Shown in pieces: positions 44,384 through 55,330 of a stretch of 64,000 nucleotides of DNA. The DNA is from Haliotis asinina. Its lineage: Eukaryota > Mollusca > Gastropoda > Lepetellida > Haliotidae. The translations under genes and the position numbers were made by a program. Where the stretch lies: the NCBI RefSeq assembly GCF_037392515.1, contig NW_027133892.1, forward strand, positions 1-64,000, read 5' to 3'. Each line of letters starts with the position of its first letter. Position 1 is the first letter of the stretch. The notes beneath the pieces are model-generated. The model was not told the origin of the DNA, did not search any database, and saw nothing but the letters and a program-made list of their open reading frames with translations.

Positions 44384-45503
44384 CTATGCGCAGTATTTGG
44401 CAATCATCTGAATCGTTGTCGGAGACACAATCCGACTCTGATTCGTCATAGGCATGTTTGAAAATTGCATTCCACATGAGTGGATTTAATGGTTTTGTTA
44501 TTTTCTTTAGGATAGGTGCTGGTTTCATTTTGTACAGGTGTGTTCTGGCTTTGAATGCTGCATTTTGATTTGGGTAGTATTTCGTTAAGCTGCTATTTGT
44601 TGTTACAAGTAATGACGTTCGTTTGAGCAATATGTCGGGTCTGCATTTCTGTCTGACCATTGTGTCGGCCCCTTCAAAGATAAGTTTTGCCTCTTCCATT
44701 GTGTTCTCGTCTATGAGGCATTGCTCTTCTACTATGATGACGTTCCTATCTGTACAATCCTGCCAAATGAATTGTGTATTTCCTGTCAATTTTGCTTCGC
44801 CGTAAAAACGTGCTATTGGTAGTAACGATCTGGCGACCATGCTTTTTCCTGCACTCGGTGGCCCGTAAAGGACGAAAGTGTTTTTCTTACTTTGTGTTTT
44901 GTTTAAGACTTGATGCAAGTCTCTTACTAGTTCTGCTGTGTTGATGTTGTTGTGTTCCATGAGTTTATGGAAGGTGTCTACAGATTTTTGTACTGATTCG
45001 TACTGTTGTTCACTTTCTTGTTCTGAGTGTGTGGCAGTGTATTCGTTCAGGAGTTGGTCATAAGTTACGCTCTGACTCCTTTGCTGTTCCAGACTTAGTG
45101 CTTTTTGGACAAGTGTATTGTAATTGCTCTGCGCAATAATGTCAAAGAGTTGTCTTGTTTGTTTTGTATTGAGTTTGTCATCGTTGTAGAGCTGTAATAT
45201 TTGTCCTGCATGTTTCAGGTTGTGTTGTTTTATCAAATCTATGAGAAACTTTAGGCTGTTCGCACATGTTGTTGTTGTTTGTGTTTCCGGTTCCTGTTCC
45301 GGTTGTGTTGTGGTGTCGGGTTTGTTTTGTTTTGCTAATTCCCGAAACTGGCTAGTGCATTCTACTATGTTTCTTGGTGTGGTTTGCACGTATTTTATCC
45401 AACCGTGTGGATTTCTCATTTTTTGCGTGTTTGGCCACATTTGTTTGGGATAAATTTCTTTGACCTTTTCCATAAATTTTTTGAAATGGTGGTTCTTGGT
45501 CAA
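43857..45503 (-). CDS. Endogenous parvovirus-like NS1 (SF3 helicase), N-terminal nickase domain missing
   Basis: An open frame of 548 codons (first in-frame ATG at residue 11; the frame opens after a stop near 45530). Residues 214-221 are the Walker A loop GPPSAGKS, 255-260 VIIVEE is Walker B, and 298-303 LLVTTN fits motif C with its sensor asparagine, a full superfamily 3 helicase core. Before it NPHGWIKYVQTTPRNIV (31-47) resembles the end of the nickase region. The HUH (His-x-His) and catalytic tyrosine parts, expected 100-200 residues upstream, are absent: DNA beyond 45540 is non-coding. The tail (after about 350) is acidic and overlaps the NP-like frame. Such proteins unwind and nick viral DNA during rolling-hairpin replication; this one could at most retain ATPase activity. 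An unbroken helicase frame in a decayed element suggests recent insertion or retained function. Confidence 0.85.
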   Translation of the reverse strand: MTKNHHFKKFMEKVKEIYPKQMWPNTQKMRNPHGWIKYVQTTPRNIVECTSQFRELAKQNKPDTTTQPEQEPETQTTTTCANSLKFLIDLIKQHNLKHAGQILQLYNDDKLNTKQTRQLFDIIAQSNYNTLVQKALSLEQQRSQSVTYDQLLNEYTATHSEQESEQQYESVQKSVDTFHKLMEHNNINTAELVRDLHQVLNKTQSKKNTFVLYGPPSAGKSMVARSLLPIARFYGEAKLTGNTQFIWQDCTDRNVIIVEEQCLIDENTMEEAKLIFEGADTMVRQKCRPDILLKRTSLLVTTNSSLTKYYPNQNAAFKARTHLYKMKPAPILKKITKPLNPLMWNAIFKHAYDESESDCVSDNDSDDCQILRIDEAPPNTPVSDEIDFDSEGDAEILEVVETNINVKDKKNDPSLSIHRTPATTDKAEMVAPDLRETTPKNGRMDAQVRYGERSGSGSLEKDLPANGNILLPSGGILPGGSSRNLQQDTDGQLLADSSIQPENESVHPTTHPVQVREPSHHNRTHGMDKTQASPRTPHASTPQNAQHD

Positions 45504-45539
45504 GTGGTAAGTTGATTTGTGTTTTCAAGTTAAGACTTG

Positions 45540-45889
45540 ATGCCTTATCATACATGTTCCTGACACACTATATTTTTTGCGCTATTTTGTTGTTTATCAC
45601 CATGTGCATCGAAATTCCAGCAATGTGGCGGTGTTATGCGAGTTATGGAGTCTATACATCGCCTCTTGATATGACATCAAAGCATACGTAATTCAAGGTA
45701 AATAAAATTAAGATTTTAAGCGTGAAAAATATATCGGTTTGTTTGGGTTTTTTCATCTTTTTTTTATTGTAAATCAATTTCTTTACATACATACAATACC
45801 GTTGTGATATTATTCATTGATAAAATAAACTAAATGTAATTTAATGATGAAGGCAAAGTAAGCATAGAGTTGATTTTAACTGCTGCAAA
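45540..45889. other. Right flank of the viral element; no gene seen
   Basis: The 5' end of the viral genome, nickase coding and a second terminal palindrome should be here but are not recognisable. The sequence is AT-rich up to the repeat half that follows. Confidence 0.4.
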
Positions 45890-46420
45890 ACTTGCAGACT
45901 GCACCAACGTCGCCTCTCCCTTATTAAGTGCTGCAGCGAGAAGCGGAAGACATCTGCATTTCATGTTTTGGATCACGCCGTTTCCGTTTCGGCAATGCTG
46001 TAATAAGGATGTTGAGCAATCACGCATGCACCAATCTAAAATATAGAGTTGGTGATCTTGATTTTTCTTCACAGGTTGTGATTACTTCAGTTTTCAAGAT
46101 TATACAGTGATGAATTGCGTTTCCAACATTCCCAGTAAATATTATAAGTACTTTTATTCATGTTACGGCAGTCACTGCTTTTTAAATTTATTTTTGCGAC
46201 AACAAAAAACCATGCAAAAACCTGAAGATGATGTCATAAGATCTGTTGACAAACATTTATTGTCAGATAACCACATCATTACTCTTAGATCTACCGTAAT
46301 TTCCGGCATTCAGACAAGATATATATAGCAAATAGTTACGACCTAAGTGTGTTCATCTTGGTCCATATTTAAATTACAATGATGGAAAAATCATAGCACC
46401 ATATTCATGAAACACATAAC
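45890..46420. repeat. Right half of the dispersed repeat (interrupted copy)
   Basis: Aligns with about 60815-61385. Shared blocks are GCAGACTGCACCAACGTC, GGTGATCTTGATTTTTCTTC / GGCGATCTTGATTTTTCTTC, GATGATGTCATAAGATCTGT / GACGATGTCATAAGGTCTGT and TTACAATGAT. Together with 37021-37281 it makes one repeat copy split by about 8.6 kb. Confidence 0.75.
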
Positions 46421-46924
46421 ATTATCGAATGCTGTATAAAAATATATTTAACCTGTATTCTGTCAGTTAAGACACAAGTTAAAACACTGAAACTGCTAAT
46501 GAAACAATGATGGTTTGTTAAACAACTTTTTTTTATTTTGTAGACAAAATATTATGACAATATTCTGCAGAGTCGGGGTGTTTCTCCGATCTACTTTGGG
46601 CGTTGGTGCGAGTAATTTACGATGATATGATTTTGAGTTTGAGTGCAATTCATTGGGGAGATTTTGACTCAAATGGATTGTAATGACTGTAGCTTGCCCT
46701 GGATCACATTTTCATAGGGTCCATAAAAATGTCGCAGCTCTGTGAGAAAATAAGGGATTTCATTTTGCAAGGTATCAAACTGTAGGCATTTGAGTGTGAA
46801 ACAATTTTGCTTCATATTATTTTTATGTAAAATAAATAATTACCTCACAATTACAACACAGAGACGGACATTACTACAACATCCCACTAGCGCAAACTTA
46901 GGGCGTCAACATTTCACAGTAAGT
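46421..46924. other. No gene seen
   Basis: AT-rich, single-copy. Confidence 0.35.
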
Positions 46925-47195
46925 AGTGTGTGAGTCAGTTTCACACAACGATATTCTCAACAATATTCCAGCTATATGGCGGCACTCTGTAAATAATCGA
47001 GTCTGGACCAGAAAATCCTGTGATCTTCAGCAGGAGCATCGACCTGCGCAATTGAGAACCGATGACGTGTCAACCAAGTCAGCGAGCCTGACCACCCGAT
47101 CCTGTTAGTCGCCTCTTACGACAAGCATATAGCCACCTTCTGCGGCAAGTATATGTTGCTGTAGGCCTATGCTACCCCGGACCTTCATGGGCTTC
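46925..47195 (-). mobile_element. Abundant SINE, near full length
   Basis: The plus strand reads CAATATTCCAGCTATATGGC, GTCTGTAAATAATCGAGTCTG, GTCAACCAAGTCAGCGAGCC, CCACCCGATCCTGTTAGTCG and ends with GGACCTTCATGGG. The ACTC tail is degraded. Confidence 0.85.
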
Positions 47196-48395
47196 ACAGT
47201 AACAAACTTGTTAACTTTCTAAGTAATCCTATCACAAACACACTGTAATGGACGCTTCAGTTGGTGTCTTTACTTAACAGTACAAGAAAAGATGGCCACG
47301 GGGATTGTCCGGGAAGTCGAAGACCACCAGTATTGCCCATGAGCCAGTTATTATTATCATAATCATTTGTCCTTCACCGTCAATATTCATCTCTGTGTAG
47401 TTCTGATTGTTGCTTAGTTGCAAACTGAGGGAAGAGGTGAGGTGTGAGAGTTGAGGAGTGATGCTCTTAATCAGGAATACAAGATTGTCTTTCTGTGTCT
47501 GAAAAATTGCGGGGTGGGACATCGTCGAAAATCCAGGTTCAAATCCCCCATCTCTGGTGTGTCCTTGTTCGAATACCCCTACCGCGTTGAAAACCAGCGA
47601 CTGACTGATAAACTCTGGAGCAGATGACTTTACATAATACAGTAAGCAACATTGGGACATGTATAAGCCTACACATGTAGTGCGAAACCCACCACAAAAC
47701 ATGCAATTAAACTGCACTGAAATATGATGAAAACTGAAAGACCTCTTTTTCCACCTTCCAGTTACATGGGCGTCCATACAATACTGTCATCAGTTGCTAA
47801 GAACTTTGTTCACTATGATTAAACTTAATGAAAAAATAGCTGCTCACTCTTTCAAAAAATGTTTTTGCTTATGCCATTATTGATGCAAGAGTAACATTAA
47901 AATTCCAAATATTTAAAACGCAAAATAGTCTATAATATTTCAACACTTTTAGAAGTTGTGAGACATCCACACTATATTTGTAGACATGGCACGTGTCCAG
48001 AATATTATTTTTAAACAGGACCAAACTTAATTACATGTGTTGTCATCTGACATTTCTAGAACGTTTTTAATAACATTTTAATCACATTTTGAACGTTTGT
48101 GACATATATAAAATTCTTCGAAAACCTATTCCTTAATATTTAACAAAGACTATTTTACAACCTTACGAAAATATTTGGAAAAGGGGATTTTTATCACATT
48201 AACTGGGAGGAGTACTTTTGAAAGTGATGAGGTTTACTTAAAACAGTGAATAATTGTAAATAAACATGTTGAATTTATAACAAATATTGATATCTGGGAC
48301 GCTGCGAAAGACCAAACTTACAATATTAGACATAGGCACGGCCTCATCACTGCACCAGAATAATCAATATGAGCCCTCAGTCGATCAGAACCCCG
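47196..48395. other. 1.2 kb without a recognisable gene; tRNA-like scrap
   Basis: A 167-codon minus frame at 47274-47777 has no domain I know. AGGTTCAAATCCCCC at about 47541 looks like a pol III B box with a poor A box before it (GCGGGGTGGGACATCG), so a SINE head probably lies at 47505-47560. Confidence 0.35.
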
Positions 48396-48424
48396 TGACG
48401 TCAGAACAGGCGATGATGACGTCA
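48396..48424. promoter_or_regulatory. Second pair of CRE-like palindromes
   Basis: TGACGTCA at 48396-48403 and 48417-48424, with the same 21-bp offset and GGCGATG spacer word as at 23600-23628. The similarity extends only about 40 bases. Confidence 0.4.
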
Positions 48425-48869
48425 TGACATTTGTACTCGAACTCTGACCTTGGTGCGGTGGCCGGTTAGAGAGTCACTTGATGTGACCACATTTCAGATG
48501 ACTTCTGCCAGGAAACTTGTAAATTTTAGACGGTGGTTTCTACCCAGTGTGTCTGTGTATGTTATACAAATTGGATTTGAGGAACTGCCATAACTTTTCT
48601 CCTTTATTTCGAGTATTAATTTAGGCACGGGGTGATCTTTAAAGGGAGCCAGACACTAAATAAGAGTTATATAACGCTGAACGTTCGATCTACCAAGTCA
48701 CGTGACCAGCGCCATACTTGAGAACCACCGAGGGGGGCCACAGTCAGGTGATAACACGTTTGACAAGACACGTCTCATAAGGATAGGATCAAAAAAGAGA
48801 TCGAAAATGAAACTATGTTCAGACTTGTAATCTAAACTGGGACCAAGGGGGCTTCAGCATCCTTTGAAT
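48425..48869. other. No gene seen
   Basis: Contains GGTGCGGTGGCCGGTTAGAG near 48455, faintly like a tRNA-SINE A box. Nothing else is recognisable. Confidence 0.3.
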
Positions 48870-50938
48870 TACTTTTGTTCTCAAGATTTAGATGGTAGAT
48901 ATAAATTAGAAAGAAAAGATAAAAAGTTGTGAAACTTGATGTCCATATGGTCCACAGGTAATCTTACTCCTTTTGGAAGAAATACCAGTTTGAAATCACT
49001 GATTATTCCCAAGTTAAATTATTTGTTTAGTGTTCTTCCTCACCAAGATTCGGAAGTTATAATTACATTCCAGCAAAAATGCTTCAAATTTATCTGGTAC
49101 AATAAACATGACAAAATTACAAGAAGACAAGCAATCTGCAACAAACAAGATGGACTTTTACTATGCCAAATATAAAACCATTAAAGCAAGCACAAAGGTT
49201 ATCTATAGAATATTTCTCAGACGTGAGTCAAATTGGTGTCATCTCTTCATGTATAATCTCCCAAAGCTCAGTGCTGGCAATGTTTTTTCATTATAATTGT
49301 CAATATTTGAAAGAGGACTGCCTCCCACTGATCCACAATAGATATTATGGAGATGTTTTAACTGCATGATTGCATTTTATATCTCAAAACCATGACATAT
49401 ATGATATACGTTCAGAAAGTCTATGGTGTACACAACAAAAACATTTATGTTGGAGGTAAACCAGTGTTTTATAAATAATGGTTTCACAAAAGGGTGCGAT
49501 GTATTAACGACCTACTTGATTCTAGCAACAAAATACACCCTTTCGAAAACTTTGTAAGACTTTTTAACCTAAAAACGGACTTAGATCATTAAAGCTCTAG
49601 CTCAAAATCACTCTATACCTTTGAAAACTTGTCCAAGATACCATATCCTCCTACTCTACCAGCAAACACCTCCTTTAAAGGGGACACGACGCTTTTACAA
49701 AATATTATCGACAGACGCTACTACAAAAAATGTACATCGCCAAAAATGGGAGCAAAATATTTTAACTAATGAAGGGCTATCCCATGACTGGAAAAATTAA
49801 ATAAGATACCTTTCAGATGTACCAATGGCACTAAATTTACAGTGGTTCCAATATAGAATCATACATCACATCTTGCCGACAAATGCACTGCTGTCTAAAT
49901 TTGATTATGTAAACAATTCAAAATGCAGCTTTTGTCAACATGAAAGTGAGTCACCTGATCACATTTTCTGGTCTTGTAACAACATCACACATATCTGGCA
50001 AAAAACTTGAAGTCTGGCTTAAATGTAAAGCACATGTCAATATTAAAATACATACATCATCACACACATCCGGCAAAAAACGTGAAGTCTGGCTTATATG
50101 TAAAGCACATGTCAATATTAAAATACATACATCATCACACACATCTGGCAAAAAACTTGAAGTCTGGCTTAAATGTAAAGCACATGTCAATATTAAAATA
50201 CATACAACATCACACATATCTGGCAAAAAACTTGAAGTCTGGCTTATATGTAAAGCACATGTCAATATTAAAATACATACAACATCACACATATCTGGCA
50301 AAAAACCTGAAGTCTGGCTTAAATGTAAAGCACATGTTAATATTAAAATACATACAACACCACACATATCTGGCAAAAAAACGTGAAGTCTGGCTTATAT
50401 GTAAAGCACATGTCAATATTAAAATACATACAACATCACACATATCTGGCAAAAAACGTGAAGTCTGGCTTAAATGTAAAGCACATGTCAATATTAAAAT
50501 ACATACATCACACATATCTGGCAAAAAACGTGAAGTCTGGCTTATATGTAAAGCACATGTCAATATTAAAATACCAAAAAGACATGTACTTCTAGGTTTT
50601 CCCGATAAAAATAATGATCCTCTAAACATTATATTTGGAAGCAGATTATTAAAAGTTCCACATTATCAAGGTTTACAGAATGAACAAAGGAACTACTATC
50701 TGATAACAAAATGTTCTTCCCCTATTGGAGTGTAATATAAACACCTTCTATAAGTTTTGATCGTCATGTCCCGGACTGCTTATTTCATGTGCACAACTTC
50801 TTTTTTCTGGATTTGAATATTCATGTTACTTATTGTCTCTGCCAATATTTCCTTGGGTCTGTTAACCCTGATGTCAAATTGCTATCTTTTTTTCTGAAAA
50901 GACTGTAAAATGTATGAAAAACAATAAAAATTAAAAAG
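48870..50938 (+). pseudogene. 5'-truncated Tx1-like LINE, C-terminal end of ORF2
   Basis: From about 48900 the translation shows NLTPFGRNTSLKSLIIPKLN, FIWYNKHDKITRR near 49085, decayed middle blocks, then LQWFQYRIIHHILPTNALLS at 49840-49900. A C..C..H..C knuckle region follows (CSFCQHESESPDHIFWSC). These are the thumb and C-terminal zinc knuckle of Tx1/L1 ORF2 proteins, downstream of the same blocks seen at 1320-1500. Frames are broken by several stops. At 49985 a 75-bp coding segment becomes tandemly repeated, after which the LINE continues (RHVLLGFPDKNNDPLNIIFG) to an A-rich end near 50938. Confidence 0.82.
49985..50575 (+). repeat. 75-bp minisatellite, 8 units, grown from LINE ORF2
   Basis: Eight copies of a 75-bp unit (GCAAAAAACTTGAAGTCTGG, TATTAAAATACATAC and others). 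The unit encodes 25 residues containing GKKLEVWLKCKAHVNIKIH, in phase with the preceding zinc knuckle and the following ORF2 segment apart from small indels. Units alternate between KCKAH and ICKAH versions, hinting at two-unit duplications. Confidence 0.92.
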
Positions 50939-50967
50939 AAGTTTGACAATTCATTTCACAAGGTGCG

Positions 50968-51215
50968 TGAGTGAATTTTGCTTTGTGCCACACTCAGCAA
51001 CATTCCAGCCATATGGCGATTTACTGAAAATATGTAACTGAGTGTGGACCAGACAATCAAGTGATCAACAGCAAGATCATGGATCTGCGCATGAGAACCA
51101 ATGACGTGTCAACAACTGTCAAAATAAGCGAGCCCTACCAACCGATCCCGTTAATCGCTTATTACGACAAGAAGGGGTTACTGAAAATCAATATTCTACC
51201 CTGACCTTCACGGGT
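50968..51215 (-). mobile_element. Abundant SINE, near full length
   Basis: GTGAGTGAATTTTGC, GCCACACTCAGCAACATTCC, GACCAGACAATCAAGTGATC and CCTTCACGGGT delimit the copy. It lies 30 bases after the LINE 3' end. Confidence 0.85.
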
Positions 51216-51569
51216 CTCAAACTATGCTGTACTAGATGATATCTTTGTTTTTTGTTGCAGTGAGCTACGTCTTTTGATGCAAACTCGCGTTCCTCTGTAA
51301 ATTGAGTGCTACAACGTACCTTTGTGCCATCGGTAGTCTTGAAAGAGCAGTAACCATTTTCTTATGGATAGATAATAATCCTGGACAAACCGGCATAGGA
51401 AATAAGCCATAAGCGTTAAGGAAGCAAATGACAGTGACTCTAAAGATATGTTATGCACAGCATGAAACCAGCTATTGCTCAGTGGGAAAAAGTAGAAACA
51501 GTTGGGCTCACACTGAAGAATTCAGGCAGTCGTGTGCAAGTGAGTGTGCTTGTTTGTTTGTTTAAAATT

Positions 51570-51700
51570 ATATGACAGCGTCTGTTCATAATAGAGTCTG
51601 GACCAAACAATCCACTGATCAACAGCATAATCTACTCTACCGGGATTTGATGAGACGTGTGTGCCAAATGAGCGCGCCTGGCTGCCCAGTCCTTGTAGTG
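51570..51700 (-). mobile_element. Fragment of the abundant SINE
   Basis: TAGAGTCTGGACCAAACAAT and CCACTGATCAACAGCATAAT are SINE interior; the rest is diverged (GCGCGCCTGGCTGCCCAG). Confidence 0.6.
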
Positions 51701-54149
51701 GCCTTGTACATGCACGGGTTTACAAAGACCAATTCTAATTCAGATCTCTCCAGGCATGTAAACAACGCAGTACTAATTATAAGTCAACAATTATACTGCA
51801 TGTCTCTCATCTAGATCAACTGCATGTAACTTCAGCTGAAATCCCTGCTGAAAGTGTTGTCACAGAATTCTATTGCTCCATCTGTGTGTGTAATAGCAAA
51901 TTTTGTTTTGCCTCTATCGATAGCTTAGATATGGATTGAGCCTGTAAATTTATATTCTTCACGAGGGTTTAATAATGACATCAAGAGTTGCTTTCACAGA
52001 AATATTTCTGACATTGCTTCCAGAAACCGAAAACATCAGTACCGCTGAGAAAGGCGGCCAAAAGAGCATGCATGCATAACAGTTCTGTCAGGGTGGACAA
52101 TTAATGGAAAGCTGTGTTGGTGAAGTCTGCAGTTGTTTTTTTTTTTGTATTTCCGCCTTATGTTCTCGCCAATCTTGGGTCCGAGTTACTTGAAACGGAC
52201 CAGTTCTACAGATTTAGGGTTCTGACCACCCTGACTGCAATGTAAACAAAAAATATAACATATTTATCGATTGGTTCAAAAGGTGACTCGCGCTTGGGTG
52301 TTTAGCACTGAAATGGACCTTCTGATGATCGCTACCCCGCACACTTTCATACCAGTCGATAAAATCTAATGACGTGACAGTGCCGAGTGTAAGCAAGAAG
52401 AGAAAGGTAAGTGTCTTGCTGCAAGCTCTCTTCCATGCAAAGTGTTCGATGTAATAGAGGATCACGATCATTTCCATCTTTCAAGAGATAAAGTTTATTG
52501 CTTAATGGTTTCATTGTACTTTTTATTGTTCCTGACTTTGAACAGTGTTTTACCCATACTGGATATTTTTCGCAGCCATCTCCCCCCCCCCCCCCCCCTA
52601 TAATCATTTCATGTGATAAACATTTCTACCTCCAGCAGTTAACATTGTGTTTGTTTACTTTTGAATTTTTTCTCATCATTCATGAGTTACCTGTGTCACT
52701 CACTGTATGTATATGTATATGGTCTATGAAGAAACGAGTCTGGACCAGGCAATCCAGTGATTGTCACCATGTGTCAAATCATGTGTTTATGAATCACTAT
52801 TAAAATGCAGAATAAGGGATTTTATGTGGTGTTTGACACGCCTAGGTACTGTGAAACAAACGTGATCTGAACATGGTAGGGACATTAAATATCTTCACAT
52901 TTTCGAAATTGGTTTTGCCACATATTTTAGTAATTTTGACTTGTGTACTTTTAAGGTTTTGCACGGAGAATGGAATCAATTCGCAATTTAACCTAAATCG
53001 GTATCATGGTATCGGCACTGGTAGTCATGCATCGATATGACAAAGCTACTTCCTGTCTTTCTGTCAGCTTGGGACCAGTCATCGGAACAGTTATGATCTT
53101 ACAAATTATTCATCAACGACAGCTAGAGTCTCTACCATGCACGAAGCAAAGAGATGATTGACATCTATATAAGGGAGATAATCTGTAATGTATGGGATGT
53201 TACTTGTCGTTTCACTCTGTTTGATCCACTCCCACGAATCGCATTTTCTCACTTCATTAAAAGAACCAAGCTCAAGAGTTGGTTCTTTTCAATACCACAT
53301 CAAAACAATGTGTTAAAATGATGTAATAATGCTAAACATGACATTCTGAATGTCTTAAAATCTGTTAGCAAAGTAATGCCTACTGTCACTTAAAGGTGGC
53401 AAAAAGAGAAAGTGGAATTTCATTTGTAACACCTTTTAAATTTTATACTAAAGTGGATAAATAAAGTGTCACATTCTGCTACATACTAACCAAAGGTGGG
53501 TTAAAGTTTGTGCATGTTTTGAATGTTTACATAAGATGGAATCAATTATTTTTCTCTTTTGACTTTTCATATTTGTTTTTTTTATTTCATTAATCAGTGA
53601 TCATTCTGAAACGTCACAGGTAATCGTGGAGTCACTAAGACTGTGGCCAAATGCTTCCAAAGATACGCCAAGAGGAATCATGGCCATACTGTTGTCTGGC
53701 GTTTTTTTTCATTATTTGAAAATCACCAATTTTTTAATACTGTTTTTAATCATTAGCGATTTATATAGGCTTGAAAAGTGTTTTGAAACATGCTTATTAT
53801 TTTATCTGTGTCAGAAACACTTTGAAGTTTTCTTGAGTCTACACCAAGCTGTGCAGAGGTGTGCAGCAAAGACAGAGAGAGTGAGCTTTAATTAAACTGA
53901 GTTGCTGTTTCACTGATTGAGCCCAAAGTGAATTCCGTTTGAATGATGAATTGCATTTTTAGTGACGGTATTGTTAGATTTGTACAAACGTTTCAGGGTA
54001 GGTGTAAGATATTGAGGAATATAACAGACGTTGATCCAAGGTTTCTTTGCAGATGCTGGGCCAACGTTGACCGGCAGCTACCTGGACCTGCAGACCATAA
54101 AAGCCGCTAGCCCTGACTAAACTCTCCCAGAACTCATTAAAAATTAGTC
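51701..54149. other. 2.4 kb without a recognisable gene; small repeats
   Basis: Holds a run of 17 C at 52582-52598, a SINE scrap at 52722-52775 (GAGTCTGGACCAGGCAATCC), and an 11-bp perfect hairpin at 53259-53289 (AAAAGAACCAA and its complement, loop of nine). An 89-codon frame at 53626-53895 has a hydrophobic core (ILLSGVFFHYLKITNFLILF) but no known family. Confidence 0.4.
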
Positions 54150-55330
54150 AACATGTCATCAAAAGTATTTAAACGTTGCACAAATGTTATGCACGAATGT
54201 GTTTCATGGAATATTGTCAGTTGTAAAGAGATTGTTACACAATTATGCTGAAAATGTTTTTGAAATGTTTTCAAAATGTTATTCGAAAACGTCATGGTTT
54301 GACATGTTTTAAACTATTTCACAACATAATAGTAAATGTTTTGAAAACGCTGTAGAAATGTTATGCAAGAGCATGAGTAATGAAATATTGTCATTTTGAA
54401 AAACACTGTGGACACGGTTATGCTAAATCATACAAACAGTGTCTGAACTAGCCACTGGCCCTGTATCCCACGTGACTAGTAAAAATCCATTCGGGCCAGT
54501 GAATCTGTACAGTCATTGGCCCGACTGGCAAGTCAATGTTCGTGGGATTATTTTGTGAATATATCACTGTCTAGCTCCTTCATGTTACTTTATAATACAT
54601 GCACATTTAAACCATGCAAGATAATGGCCTTATGAAAATGTTCATCATTTAAGCAGATATGTTAATGACGACACGCGTGCTACTTTCAAAAGTGGGAGTA
54701 TTCTGTGGTCTACTTATTTTCAGGCATAGCTATCCCGACTGGTTTGCAATATCTGGAAACTATTTCGCACTCTGCATACAAAAAATGTGCAAACATCTAC
54801 AAAATACTGATAATGTTTTTGAAATGTTTTTAAAATGTTACTGAAAAACGTCATGCTAAAACATGAGTGAAATGGGTTTTTTTAAAGTTGCAGTAATATT
54901 ATGCAAGAACATGTTCCATAAAATATAGTCATCACGTTGCAAAAACATTGTGGATACATTTATGCAGAAAATCTTTTGGAAACATTTACAAAACGTTATT
55001 TAAAGTCATCATGGTATAACATGTTTTAAACTACTTCACAGCACATTAGTAATGTTATGCAAGATCATGTCAATGAAATATTGACATCATGCTTTGAAAA
55101 CATTGTGGGTACATTTATCTCAAGTCATACAAGTAATGGGTAAATGTCTAAATAAAATACTGAAAATGTTTTGGGAATGTTTTCCAAATGGTAATCAAAA
55201 ACATCATGCTACGACATCCCTGAAACTATTTCATAGCATTTCATTGAAATGTGTTTTTTACGTTGCAGGAATGTTGTGCAAGAACGGGTTTAAAGAACGT
55301 TACCAGAATGTTTTGATAAAAAAAAGTCCA
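54150..55330. repeat. AT-rich degenerate repeat family, several copies
   Basis: Related segments of 150-200 bp recur: AAAATGTTATTCGAAAACGT near 54277, AAAATGTTACTGAAAAACGT near 54832, AACGTTATTTAAAGTCATCA near 54993, and TTTTAAACTATTTCACA / TTTTAAACTACTTCACA after them. Similarity is loose and spacing irregular, so an old satellite-like or element-derived cluster is likely. Another copy lies at 55690-55870. Confidence 0.55.

Noticed and set aside
47274..47777. A 167-codon minus-strand gene
   Set aside because: No domain, composition close to random, and it overlaps a tRNA-like SINE scrap.
53259..53289. Histone mRNA 3' stem-loop or terminator hairpin
   Set aside because: The 11-bp hairpin has neither the histone stem-loop sequence nor a histone gene nearby, and factor-free terminators do not apply here.
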